Shown: one piece after another, positions 26,864 through 35,478 of the stretch | Position numbering within the stretch: position 1 is the stretch's first letter | Layout of the letters: the number at the start of each line of letters is the position of its first letter | Origin: JABCZZ01 sp964454545 | Lineage (GTDB): Bacteria; Pseudomonadota; Alphaproteobacteria; Rickettsiales; JABCZZ01 | Length of the DNA: 64,000 bases | Assembly (NCBI GenBank): GCA_964454545.1 | Contig: CAYVTI010000001.1 | Span: 1 to 64,000, forward strand | Direction of reading: 5' to 3' | Translations under genes and position numbers: made by a program | Notes under the pieces: model-generated | What the model was told of the DNA's origin: nothing | Database searches by the model: none | What the model saw: only the letters and a program-made list of their open reading frames with translations

Positions 26864-27217
26864 TCACAGGCAAAGCACCATCGCCCACACCAGGCAGGCC
26901 AGAATAATCGTCAGGAATACGGCAGCGCTGGAAGCGTCTTTCGCTTTTTTGGACAAGGGGTGAATATCGGTCGATACGCGGTCTGCCAACGCTTCCACGG
27001 CCGTATTAAACAGCTCAGCTATCAATACGAGCAGCAGGCTGCCGATAAGCAACAGCTTCTCAGGAACACTGACATGCAGGCAGATTGCCACAATGCTCAG
27101 CGGGACGGACACGATAAGTTCCTGCTGAAAAGACACCTCATCCTTCATTGCGGCACGCAGCCCATCGCACGAATAGCGGATTGCCTTGAGAAGTCTCGTG
27201 AGGTTTAAGAAAGTCAT
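26864..27217 (-). CDS. dgkA: Diacylglycerol kinase
   Basis: 117 residues with three membrane helices. The conserved active-site block is AELFNTAVEALADR, followed by HPLSKKAKDASSAAV, as in E. coli DgkA, which phosphorylates diacylglycerol to recycle it into phosphatidate. The start chosen (27217) lies 4 nt after the upstream aldo/keto reductase stop. The longer reading frame would extend 25 residues into that gene without family similarity. Confidence 0.9.
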   Translation of the reverse strand: MTFLNLTRLLKAIRYSCDGLRAAMKDEVSFQQELIVSVPLSIVAICLHVSVPEKLLLIGSLLLVLIAELFNTAVEALADRVSTDIHPLSKKAKDASSAAVFLTIILACLVWAMVLCL

Positions 27218-27221
27218 CCTG

Positions 27222-28100
27222 TTACGCCGCCCGCTGCGATGCTCTGCGGCCCGCCTCATCCAGTGCGCGGAAATCGTCATCGGACAGTGCAATCGAGGCA
27301 GCGGCGGCGTTTTCCTCCAGATGCTTCACCTTACCGGTACCGGGGATAGGCAACATGACCGGGCTTCTCTTCAATACCCAGGCAAGCGCAATCTGGCCGG
27401 GCATGGCTTTCATCCTGCGCGCCACGCTTTCCAGCACGGAACCGGGCTTGGCCAACTCTCCCGCCGCCAGCGGGAACCAGGGAATAAAGCCGATGTTACG
27501 CTGCGCGCAATAATCAAGCACATTCTCACTGGCGCGCTCGATAAGATTATAGCGGTTCTGCACGGTGGCGACAGGAAAGAACTTCTGCGCCGCTTCGATT
27601 TCCTCGGTATTCACCTCACTCAGCCCCACATGGCGGATTAATCCCTCTTTCTTCATATCTGCGATAACGCCAAACTGTTCTTCGCGCGGCACTTTCGGAT
27701 CGATACGGTGCAATTGCCAGAGGTCGATGCGCTCCAGCCTGAGGCGGCGAAGGCTCTGGGCAACGGCTTGGCGCAGATATTCAGGACGCCCCTCAGGCAC
27801 CCATATATCCGCCCCCGGGCGCACCAAGCCACCCTTGGTGGCAATCAGCATGCCCTTATAAGGATAGAGCGCCTCGCACAACAGGTTCTCGCTGGTTTCC
27901 GGACCATAGCTGTCGGCAGTGTCAATAAAGTTGACGCCGAGTTCCGGCAGGCGCTTTAAGGTGCGCAACGCCTCTGCGCGATCTTCCGGCTCACCCCATA
28001 TGCCGGGTCCTGTGATGCGCATCGCGCCGAAGCCAAGCCGACTAACCGTGATATCCCCTCCTATTTTGAACGTGCCGGCACGTGATGCATTAACGTTCAT
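27222..28100 (-). CDS. Aldo/keto reductase
   Basis: 292 residues, a TIM-barrel AKR. The catalytic tetrad is complete: Asp60 and Tyr65 (FIDTADSYG), Lys89 (IATKGG) and His131 (WQLHRID). PIPGTGKVKHLEENAAA near the C-terminus binds the NADPH phosphate. It reduces aldehydes or ketones; the physiological substrate is unknown. It is followed at 4 nt by dgkA, so probably co-transcribed. Confidence 0.88.
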   Translation of the reverse strand: MNVNASRAGTFKIGGDITVSRLGFGAMRITGPGIWGEPEDRAEALRTLKRLPELGVNFIDTADSYGPETSENLLCEALYPYKGMLIATKGGLVRPGADIWVPEGRPEYLRQAVAQSLRRLRLERIDLWQLHRIDPKVPREEQFGVIADMKKEGLIRHVGLSEVNTEEIEAAQKFFPVATVQNRYNLIERASENVLDYCAQRNIGFIPWFPLAAGELAKPGSVLESVARRMKAMPGQIALAWVLKRSPVMLPIPGTGKVKHLEENAAAASIALSDDDFRALDEAGRRASQRAA

Positions 28101-28186
28101 AATTGTCTCCTTGTCAGTTATAAACCAAGTTCATCATAAATAGCCTAAAAGCGCTATAAGCATTTTACCGGGATGGGATACGGGAC

Positions 28187-28708
28187 CTATTTCAAATCAG
28201 GCTTTTGCGCTTCAGTCCCATTCCAGCTTGCAGGAGCGACAACGGACAGTGCCGTCATGGGCGAACCATTGATGATTCTCGTCGTGCGCGCTACATAAAC
28301 CAGAGTGCCGTTCTCTTTATCGTATAATCGGTTTATCTTCAGCGTCTTGAATATAATGGAACGCTTTTCATCAAACACTTCTTCTCCGTTCTCTCCCGCA
28401 TCAATCTTGCCGTTATACGTAACAGGGCCGGTCTGGGCGCATGAGACGCTGGCAATGGAAGGATCTTCCGCCAATCCCAACCCGCCTTTTATGCCTCCTG
28501 TTTTAGGACGGGCGATGTAACAGGTTATCCCGTTTACTTTCGGATCACCGAAAGCCGATACTACGATTTTATGATTAGGTCCCAGAATCTTAAACGCAGT
28601 GCTCACGGCCCCGATCTCTCGCGATTGCGCAAAAACAGGGGACGCCACACCTGCCAGCAACAGGGAAACGGCCATACCTTTTATGAATTTCCTGAGAATA
28701 TCACGCAT
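28187..28708 (-). CDS. creA: CreA family periplasmic protein
   Basis: 173 residues from the ATG at 28708, which has AAAGGA 9 nt upstream; a longer frame to 28744 lacks a ribosome site. Signal peptide ending in ASPVFAQS, then the CreA domain: REIGAVSTAFK, VSAFGDPKVNGITCYIARP, GGIKGGLGLAEDPS, SVSCAQTGP and LVYVARTTRIINGSP. CreA is a widespread periplasmic protein of unknown function. Confidence 0.88.
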   Translation of the reverse strand: MRDILRKFIKGMAVSLLLAGVASPVFAQSREIGAVSTAFKILGPNHKIVVSAFGDPKVNGITCYIARPKTGGIKGGLGLAEDPSIASVSCAQTGPVTYNGKIDAGENGEEVFDEKRSIIFKTLKINRLYDKENGTLVYVARTTRIINGSPMTALSVVAPASWNGTEAQKPDLK

Positions 28709-28916
28709 TTTTAAAGTCCTTTTATGTAATACGGATTGTCCCATTAATACGCCCGATTGTGGATGCTGGCAAATTATTCGTGCGACAAGACAAAAGAAAA
28801 AGACGTCAGGCCATCGGCTTATATTTCCCCTGTAATACCTATAGGCCTGGCGAATATCATAATAGTTTTTTTACTGCCGTACGGGATAAACAGTCTTCAA
28901 CTCGTGGAGAAGGTTT

Positions 28917-29387
28917 ATGGCAATTCCCAGTACAGTAAAGCGCGTCAGCATGCATACATCGCAGAAGATTAATGATAGGATTCAGCGCAAGACGGAAAAC
29001 AATATTCTCTATTATGCGAAAAATCCCCAGAAAATCGATGAGCGGCTTGAGGAGCTCAACCGGGAATGGGATATCGAGCGTGCGCTTGAAATCAATGCAG
29101 CCACCATCACGCTCATCAGCATGTTTCTTGGAGTGATCTCCAGCAGGAAATGGTTTTTTGTCCCCGCACTGGTGGGAGGCTTCCTGCTCCAGCACGCCAT
29201 TCAGGGATGGAGCCCTCCCCTTCCTCTCCTGCGGCGGCTTGGCATGCGGACGCAAACAGAGATAGAGCGCGAACGCTATGCGCTTAAAGCATTACGGGGA
29301 GACTTCGGCAAAATAGGCAATCAGGCGGCAGGCGAAGAAGATCTCGACCAGCTGTCGAGCAATATCAGCGAAGCGGTACGGCATTAA
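28917..29387 (+). CDS. Small membrane protein, DUF2892-like with conserved C-terminal tail
   Basis: 156 residues. A basic, helical N-terminus precedes two adjacent hydrophobic segments (about 61-95) separated by SSRKWFF. The conserved cytoplasmic tail LRRLGMRTQTEIERERYALK with LRGDF is one I associate with DUF2892/YgaP-type membrane proteins. Function unknown. It is a single gene; GTGGAGAAGG precedes the ATG. An inverted repeat directly follows its stop. Confidence 0.65.
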   Translation: MAIPSTVKRVSMHTSQKINDRIQRKTENNILYYAKNPQKIDERLEELNREWDIERALEINAATITLISMFLGVISSRKWFFVPALVGGFLLQHAIQGWSPPLPLLRRLGMRTQTEIERERYALKALRGDFGKIGNQAAGEEDLDQLSSNISEAVRH

Positions 29388-29392
29388 ACCGG

Positions 29393-29454
29393 ATACAGCC
29401 AGATTCCAGCGCAAAATCCATCTGCTGGTAAAACTTGGCCGTATCTGGCTGTAT
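29393..29454. repeat. Inverted repeat after the DUF2892-like gene
   Basis: Perfect 12-bp arms ATACAGCCAGAT (29393-29404) and ATCTGGCTGTAT (29443-29454) enclose 38 nt that contain a further CCAGC/GCTGG stem. It begins 6 nt after the stop codon, so it may be a terminator-like or mRNA-end structure, though no run of T follows. It could also be a dispersed repeat copy. Confidence 0.55.
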
Positions 29455-29649
29455 TATATGAAAATAATATCGTTCTGTTCACACATCGTTTCCCGACTTA
29501 TCCTATATAGGCGCTCCCCAGTGCCGCCAAGCCACAGGTAATTAACTTTCAGGCAGGCGCTGCCCTTTTTGTATTGCAAACAGGTATGCGATAAAATATT
29601 AATTTTACGTGTAAATGCGGTATAATGGTAAAAGATGTATTGTACTGCA

Positions 29650-29693
29650 TAACATTAGTTAGAAATATAAGTGGATATTTCCAACTAATGTTA
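29650..29693. promoter_or_regulatory. Long near-perfect palindrome before the zinc-ribbon gene
   Basis: Arms of 19 bp, TAACATTAGTTAGAAATAT and its reverse complement with a single mismatch, are separated by AAGTGG. It ends 12 bp before the ATG of the zinc-ribbon/HTH gene. It may be an operator for that protein, an insertion-sequence end, or an RNA hairpin that controls its translation. Confidence 0.65.
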
Positions 29694-29705
29694 ACGGAAT
29701 AATGT

Positions 29706-30161
29706 ATGAGCGTCGCAAAACGTTCTGGCAAAAGCAGGACAAGGAAAAGTAAAAGGCACCCCCCTCGCCACTGCCTGAAATGCGGCTTTCATGGCGTCAC
29801 TAAGAACGGACTGGTCGGGGGCGAGCAGCGCTGGAAGTGTAAGAAATGCGCCTATCAGTTCACCCGCACCGAACCTCGCGGCAGGCCGCTCTGGCAGAAA
29901 TCGCTTGTGGTATTCCTGTATAGCCAGGGCGTTTCCATGCATGCGATCGCGAAGATATTTCAGGTGCAGCCGAGCACGGTATTCAAATGGATACGGGCAT
30001 ATGGCAACAACAAAAACCACAAAACAGCAGGCGATGTATCGCTGATGGAATTGACGGACATGCGGAGCCATTTGAATCAGAAAGGCAAGCGCGCTCCCAC
30101 CTTATGCATTGCCATTCATGACAAGACTTTCAAGGAAAGCATCGGCATTGCCATACAATGA
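29706..30161 (+). CDS. IS1-type transposase-derived zinc-ribbon and HTH protein
   Basis: 151 residues. Basic N-terminus, then a Cys4 zinc ribbon (CLKCGFHGVTKNG ... CKKCAYQFT), then a helix-turn-helix (SMHAIAKIFQVQPSTVFKWIRAYG). This is the architecture of InsA and of the DNA-binding half of IS1/IS1595-type transposases. The C-terminal 40 residues start where an IS1 catalytic domain would (MELTDM in place of the usual acidic EMDE-type motif) but stop early, so no nuclease activity is expected. It is either a relic or a domesticated DNA-binding protein. Palindromes on both sides support a mobile origin. Confidence 0.65.
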   Translation: MSVAKRSGKSRTRKSKRHPPRHCLKCGFHGVTKNGLVGGEQRWKCKKCAYQFTRTEPRGRPLWQKSLVVFLYSQGVSMHAIAKIFQVQPSTVFKWIRAYGNNKNHKTAGDVSLMELTDMRSHLNQKGKRAPTLCIAIHDKTFKESIGIAIQ

Positions 30162-30174
30162 TGCGGCCATAAAT

Positions 30175-30269
30175 GTAGCGTCCCCATTATTTGACTTTCG
30201 CACTGATGTGACTTGAGACCAACCAAATTCACCGATACGCAAGAAGTAAAACGTATAAGCGGACGCTAC
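30175..30269. mobile_element. Possible MITE-like element or IS remnant
   Basis: Nine-bp terminal inverted repeats GTAGCGTCC (30175-30183) and GGACGCTAC (30261-30269) bound a 95-bp non-coding segment, 14 bp after the transposase-like gene. No clear target duplication is seen. The ends have the look of IS termini, but I cannot name a family. Confidence 0.4.
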
Positions 30270-30555
30270 TTTTTATAGCGTTATATCCCTATAACTCTTC
30301 CATTATCAGGGAATAGAAATAATTTTTCTCTCCTTCCGAGGAACGAAAATATAAAAAACACATAAAATATATCAGGCTTATAGGACATGAGATTGATACA
30401 TTCTCTTACGGGATAAATATTTCATGATTAATGCTAATATCATTATTAAGGAAATATTCGAAATTTTTTGATGACTTTTTTATCCCTTTGGATATATAGT
30501 GAGACTTACCAACCAAGTTCATGTAACCGACTAAGCCAACGCAAGGGGTATGCTT
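30270..30555. other. AT-rich intergenic region before the secretion genes
   Basis: About 285 bp, very AT-rich, no coding sequence seen. The promoter for the small gene at 30556 and the ABC transporter should lie here. No motif could be assigned with confidence. Confidence 0.4.
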
Positions 30556-30825
30556 ATGTCAAGCAATACACTCGCCCTCATGGATGAATTGCAGGGAGCC
30601 AATCAGGCGCTTTCTGCCGCTCATTTCGGCGTTGGAATCGTTGATCCGGACGGTTCAGGCTTATCCCCCTTCCCAGATGCACCAGCTACCAATCACTTTC
30701 TCTCAATGGCCATGCCGTTGTGGATATGGGAAACCACGGTTATCTTGAAATTATGGAAGACGCTGTGGAAAATTCCACGGCACATTATCTGTTTTAGGAC
30801 AGAATTTCGGGCGGCGCAGATGTAG
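30556..30825 (+). CDS. Small hypothetical protein, probably frameshifted; candidate secreted substrate
   Basis: The ATG at 30556 has AAGGGG 7 nt upstream, so translation is likely. The first about 46 residues look natural (MSSNTLALMDELQGANQ, then FGVGIVDPDGSG), but the rest in this frame is tryptophan-rich and implausible. In the frame two bases on (stop at 30795-30797), the same DNA encodes an acidic, glycine-containing stretch: SLNGHAVVDMGNHGYLEIME followed by DAVENSTAHYLF. A frameshift near 30690-30710 (real or a sequencing error) would join the two into about 80 residues. The hydrophobic end after an acidic stretch, just upstream of a type I exporter, suggests a small secretion substrate. 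This is inference. Confidence 0.4.
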   Translation: MSSNTLALMDELQGANQALSAAHFGVGIVDPDGSGLSPFPDAPATNHFLSMAMPLWIWETTVILKLWKTLWKIPRHIICFRTEFRAAQM

Positions 30826-30902
30826 CCGCCCATGCCTCAGATAAGACAGGGGATGAGAGTAATATCTCCATCCCGAACATATTCACAATGCACGGTGGTA
30901 TT

Positions 30903-32652
30903 ATGCAGAAAAACGATAGCAACCTTCTTACGGAAGCATTAAGCACACTTAAACCCATATTTATATACATGGGGATATTCAGTTTCTTTATTAACCTGCT
31001 GTTACTGCTTTTACCCATTTACTCATTACAGGTGCTGGATCGCGTCCTCTCCACGGGCAGCATGGAAACGCTTTTCTGGCTCAGTTTCATTTTCATATCC
31101 GCATTTCTGGTAGCCGCCATCCTGCAGGCGCTGCGTTCATTTGCTCTAATTAAAGCTGGGGAATGGATGGAAACGCACTTAAGCCATTCATTATTCTCAG
31201 GCAGCCTCACTCACGCCGCAAGAACCGGCATACGGGGCACGCAGAATCTCCGCGATCTTGGCACCATCAAAAACTTCCTGACGGGCAGCGGCCTCATGAC
31301 ACTGTTTGACGCGCCCTGGTCCGTTATCTCTTTATTCATTATTTTCATGATTCATACAGAACTGGGCATTATTACGCTCATGGGCTGCGCCACGCTGCTT
31401 CTGTTTGCATGGATCAACGAAATCGCGATGCAGAAACCCCTTGATGAAGCCAATGAAGCCAACATAAGGAATTTCAGCCAGGTGGATATCGCCATGCGCA
31501 ACGCCGAGGTAGTGGAAGCCATGGGCATGGTGGCCACCCTTTCTGATAACTGGCAAAAGATAAACCACAAAGTCATGGGATTGCAAAGCCTCGCCAGTTA
31601 CCGATCTGCCATCGTACAGNNNNNNNNNNCTTCAGATCGCCATTACAGGCTGGGGTGCATACCTCGCGCTCCATAACCAATTGACCTCCGGCAGCATTAT
31701 TGCCGCCTCTATTCTTGCCGGGCGGACGTTGTCTCCGTTTGATTCGGCGATCTCTATATGGAAAACCATTGTGGAAACACGCAAATCCTATCACCGGCTG
31801 CAGAAATCCATCGCAGACATGGCAGCGCGCCTGCCCGGCATCTCCCTTCCCCATCCGGAAGGACAGCTCAACATCCATGAATTACATTACGCGGTGCCAG
31901 GACGCAGCGAGGCCATCCTTAAAAATATCACTTTCAATGTAAATCCGGGGGAAAGCCTGGGGGTTATTGGCGCAAGCGCGGCAGGAAAATCCACTTTGGT
32001 CAAGCTTATCGTAGGAGCGTGGAAACCCTCCAGCGGCGCGGTACGGCTTGACGGCAGCGAAGTCAGCCAGTGGAAGCGCGAGGAGTTTGGAAAATATGTC
32101 GGTTACCTTCCTCAGGACATAGAATTATTCAGCGGCACCATCAGGCAGAATATCTCTCGCATGCTTCCGGATGCTTCAGACAGGTCTGTCGTATACGCTG
32201 CACAGATGGCGAATGCGCACGAACTTATCGCCATGCTGCCGGAAGGTTATGATACGGACATAGGACCGCATGGAGCCGGATTATCCGCAGGCCAGCGCCA
32301 GCGTATCGGTCTTGCGCGGGCATTCTTCGGCGATCCGAGACTGCTAGTGCTGGACGAACCGGATGCAAGCCTTGACGCAGATGGCGAACAGGCGCTGGCG
32401 GCAGCGCTGGCAAATGCAAGGGCAAAAAACATAACGACGATCGTGGTTACACACCGCCGCTCCCTGCTCACCCACGTAACCCGGCTCATTGTCATGAGAG
32501 ACGGCGAAATCATGCTGGCAGGCCCCACGGAAGAAGTCATCACCAGACTGACATCCCCTGCCCCGGATCCACGCCCGAAAAAGCCGGAACCCGGCGGCAA
32601 TCATGCCGCAATCAATCTTATCATGAACAGGAAACGCCAATATGCAGAATAA
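30903..32652 (+). CDS. Type I secretion ABC transporter (PrtD-like), interrupted by a 10-N gap
   Basis: A single gene read in two frames because of ten N at 31620-31629. N-terminal part: membrane helices (FFINLLLLLLPIYSLQVLDR, then WLSFIFISAFLVAAILQALR) and LFDAPWSVISLFIIF, the PrtD-type transmembrane domain without a C39 peptidase domain. After the gap: LQIAITGWGAYLAL, SGSIIAASILAGRTLSPFD, then the nucleotide-binding domain with Walker A GASAAGKST, Q-loop YLPQDIELF, signature LSAGQRQRIGLARA, Walker B LLVLDEPDASLD and the H-loop VVTHRR. It should export an unprocessed peptide or protein with the HlyD partner, which overlaps by 11 nt. ATG at 30903 (GGTGG upstream) is preferred over 30888. Confidence 0.85.
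31620..31629. other. Assembly gap (10 N) inside the ABC transporter gene
   Basis: The coding frames on the two sides differ by one base across ten N, so the true length must be a multiple of three. From the family alignment I expect roughly seven or eight residues to be missing. The gene itself is probably intact. Confidence 0.8.
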
Positions 32653-34096
32653 ATTATATGCATCGGATGGACTGCTTTCGTCCGTCGTGCAATTGGCCCG
32701 CAGGATAAAGCGCTCTCCCCGTGTCCTGCAAACCATAACCCTGATGGATGAATGCGTCTGTTTCATGACGAAACGCGATTATCAAACGTCCAATTCCGCT
32801 GTCGCAGAGATCAGAATAGTGCTTGTTGCCGGTCTCTGGGTCATGCTGGCGCTCGGTATTGTCATTCTCGTATGGGGCGCCATCGTTCCCATAGAGAGTG
32901 CAGCTGTCGCCAGAGGAAACGTAGTGCTGCTTTCCAGCAAAAAAACCATCCAGCATCTGGAGGGGGGTATTATCAAGGAGATACTTGTCAGGGAAGGCGA
33001 TCATGTGCAATCCGGGCAGGAACTGATCCGTCTCAACGACACCTCAGCCACTGCGGCAAGGGACATCGTGCAGCAGCAGTTATATGCAGCGCGCGCCGCT
33101 AATTCGCGTCTGATTGCCGAACGTGATAAACTGCCGGAAGTCACTTTTGACAAGGATATGGTTGAGATGGGCGGGACTCATGAGGAAGTCGCCAGAATTA
33201 TTACCGCACAGACGAATCTCTTCAGGTCAGAGATGGAGATACAGAGAGCGAAGCTGGCCATTCTCGATCAGCGCATCGCGCAGTCCGACGAAGAGATAAG
33301 CGGCCTGAAATCCCAGATCGAGGGGACATCGGGGCAACTGAACCTTTACGATGAAGAGATCGGCATGGTGCAGAACATGTATAACAAAGGATACGACACG
33401 CGCCCGCATCTTCTGGAAGTGGAGCGTCATCATAATGAGTTGAAGGGAAACCGTGGCCAGTATGAATCACAGGTAGCAAAAGTTAAACAGAACATTGCGG
33501 AAACCAGAATGTCCATTATCGACCAGCAGAATGAATATCAGACCAAAGTCGGCCAGGAGCTGAAGGACGTACAGGCACAGATCGCCGATCTGGAAACGAA
33601 ATTACGCGCAGCGAAGGACGTGGTCGACCGAACAAAACTCACAGCACCCGTCAGCGGAATCGTGATGGGGCTGAAATATCATACTCCGGGCGGAGTCATC
33701 GCACCCGGAACGCCTATCATGGATATTGTCCCGCAGAATGACCAGTTGGTCATTGAAGTGCGCGTGAAGCCGACCGACATAGCCAACATCCATACCGGGC
33801 TGGATGCGCGGGTGATTTTCACTGCTTATAAAATGCGCAGCACGCCCAAGGTTCCGGGAAAGGTGACGCAGGTATCCGCAGACATATTCACCGATGATCG
33901 GGCTGCCCAACCGAGCTCCTATTACCTGGCACAGGTGGAAGTGGATAAAAAATTCCTGGAGCATATGCAGAAGCATATAGAACTATACCCGGGCATGCCT
34001 GCCGACGTCATGATTAAAACCGGTTCGCGTTCCTTTCTCGGATATCTCTTCGGACCCATTACCGATAGCATGCATAGTGCGTTCCGCGAAGAATAG
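32642..34096 (+). CDS. HlyD/PrtE-family membrane fusion protein (type I secretion adaptor)
   Basis: 484 residues. A cytoplasmic N-terminus of about 58 residues, longer than usual, precedes one membrane helix (VLVAGLWVMLALGIVILVWG). The lipoyl/barrel-sandwich half follows (KKTIQHLEGGIIKEILVREG), then long coiled coils (about 140-315), the second lipoyl half (TKLTAPVSGIVMGLKYHTPGG) and a C-terminal beta-barrel. PrtE-like members link an ABC exporter to a TolC-type channel. No outer membrane factor directly follows; the nearest is at 40176, beyond the pel genes. It starts inside the end of the ABC gene. Confidence 0.88.
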   Translation: MQNKLYASDGLLSSVVQLARRIKRSPRVLQTITLMDECVCFMTKRDYQTSNSAVAEIRIVLVAGLWVMLALGIVILVWGAIVPIESAAVARGNVVLLSSKKTIQHLEGGIIKEILVREGDHVQSGQELIRLNDTSATAARDIVQQQLYAARAANSRLIAERDKLPEVTFDKDMVEMGGTHEEVARIITAQTNLFRSEMEIQRAKLAILDQRIAQSDEEISGLKSQIEGTSGQLNLYDEEIGMVQNMYNKGYDTRPHLLEVERHHNELKGNRGQYESQVAKVKQNIAETRMSIIDQQNEYQTKVGQELKDVQAQIADLETKLRAAKDVVDRTKLTAPVSGIVMGLKYHTPGGVIAPGTPIMDIVPQNDQLVIEVRVKPTDIANIHTGLDARVIFTAYKMRSTPKVPGKVTQVSADIFTDDRAAQPSSYYLAQVEVDKKFLEHMQKHIELYPGMPADVMIKTGSRSFLGYLFGPITDSMHSAFREE

Positions 34097-34098
34097 GC

Positions 34099-35478
34099 TC
34101 AGGCAATCGAAGCGTTTCTAGTAATAAATGTATGGTAAGGAAGCCGCGCCACATATTGCGTAATGACGGCCACGGAAATGATAAAAGTAATGAACGAAGA
34201 CATGAAATAGCCAAAACCATAATAGATGAAGCCCGCCTTCATGCTGATATAGGTAAAGACAACATTGGTAATCAGGAATATCGATTGTATCAGCAATACC
34301 GCCCTGCGATTATCGAAATACGAAAGCAATATCAGAAGAAAAAAAGTAAGTATCTGGAACATGGCCCCAAGCAAGCCATAACGCAGCATGCCGATCTGAA
34401 GATACGAGTCCCTGAGGTATGCAACAATCTGGGGTGCTATTAGCATGCCAATCGCGGCAATGCTCCCCTGAAGCAGGAAGAAATTCCCGGCGCTGCTAAA
34501 AATACTGCGCGCCACTTCCTGATGGTTTCTCTGGATTCGTGCGAAACTCGCTTTCTTTTCAATATCCCGGTAAAACCTCATATAGTGTTCAAAGAAGTTG
34601 GTTTCCGTGCTGAACAGAAACATGGCCATAGCGGGTATTGTTGTCATATAGGAAATGAACATCGTGCTGTCGTAATAAGGAAATACAATGAAACCGCTGG
34701 CGGTTTTTGTAGCTTCCGGGGCGAACCACATGACCCATTTATCAGCCCAGATCGCCATGTTATATATGGCGCCGCTCACGGCTATTTCCCAGTATTTCCG
34801 GAAATATTTCAGGAACGCGAAGGGTTGGCTTATCTCATAGGGATATTCCGCCAGCACATGTCCCAGGAGAAATGCAATGGTAACGGAAATGCCTATGGAA
34901 AACCCGTTTATCATCCCGACAGCGCCATAGTGCCTGACAGCCACCGTGCAGGCAAGAACGGCCATCATCATCCCGTACAGGAATGCTCGCGTAACCAACT
35001 GGTAGTTTCTCAGCGCGGATATAAAAATACTCACCAGCCATACCGCGCTCACGAGCAGGAAATTAATAAGGGCGCTGACCGTCATGCTATAAGTAAGCCT
35101 GGCGTGAAGAAAGTAGAACAAACCTGCAATAACGAGTTCTATACCCCACAACAGGGACAACGCGCCAAACAGCATGCTCGGTGCAGTTCTTACATCGCGG
35201 CGGTAAATACTATCCGAGAGATAACGCGTGGCTATCATGAAAATGGGACCGGACATGACCATGGAGAAAGAAAAATTATAAATCAAAATCACCCGGAAAT
35301 TAAATAGTACGCTGAGCGGAACCAGTTTTCTGCCAATGATCTCAATGCAGGACAGCGCAAGCACTGTAAAAAGCCACGGCCCTGCGGAAGCAAAGGCCGA
35401 ATGCAGGCAGGCCCCTGCCAGACCGCAGATATTATCCTGGCGGTAAAGTTTCCTGAGAACAAATCCTATGCCTGCCAT
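34099..35478 (-). CDS. pelG: Pel exopolysaccharide inner-membrane transporter PelG
   Basis: 459 residues with about twelve helices. The opening GIGFVLRKLYRQDNICGLAG with HSAFASAGPWLFTVL is the conserved N-terminus of PelG, a MOP-superfamily flippase-like transporter. Further PelG marks are FSFSMVMSGPIFMIATRYLSD, WADKWVMWFAPEA and FIVFPYYDSTMFISY. It works with PelD, PelE and PelF to move the growing polymer across the inner membrane. Its ATG overlaps the pelF stop by one base, so the four genes are a tight operon. It converges on the secretion adaptor gene with a 2-nt gap. Confidence 0.92.
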   Translation of the reverse strand: MAGIGFVLRKLYRQDNICGLAGACLHSAFASAGPWLFTVLALSCIEIIGRKLVPLSVLFNFRVILIYNFSFSMVMSGPIFMIATRYLSDSIYRRDVRTAPSMLFGALSLLWGIELVIAGLFYFLHARLTYSMTVSALINFLLVSAVWLVSIFISALRNYQLVTRAFLYGMMMAVLACTVAVRHYGAVGMINGFSIGISVTIAFLLGHVLAEYPYEISQPFAFLKYFRKYWEIAVSGAIYNMAIWADKWVMWFAPEATKTASGFIVFPYYDSTMFISYMTTIPAMAMFLFSTETNFFEHYMRFYRDIEKKASFARIQRNHQEVARSIFSSAGNFFLLQGSIAAIGMLIAPQIVAYLRDSYLQIGMLRYGLLGAMFQILTFFLLILLSYFDNRRAVLLIQSIFLITNVVFTYISMKAGFIYYGFGYFMSSFITFIISVAVITQYVARLPYHTFITRNASIA

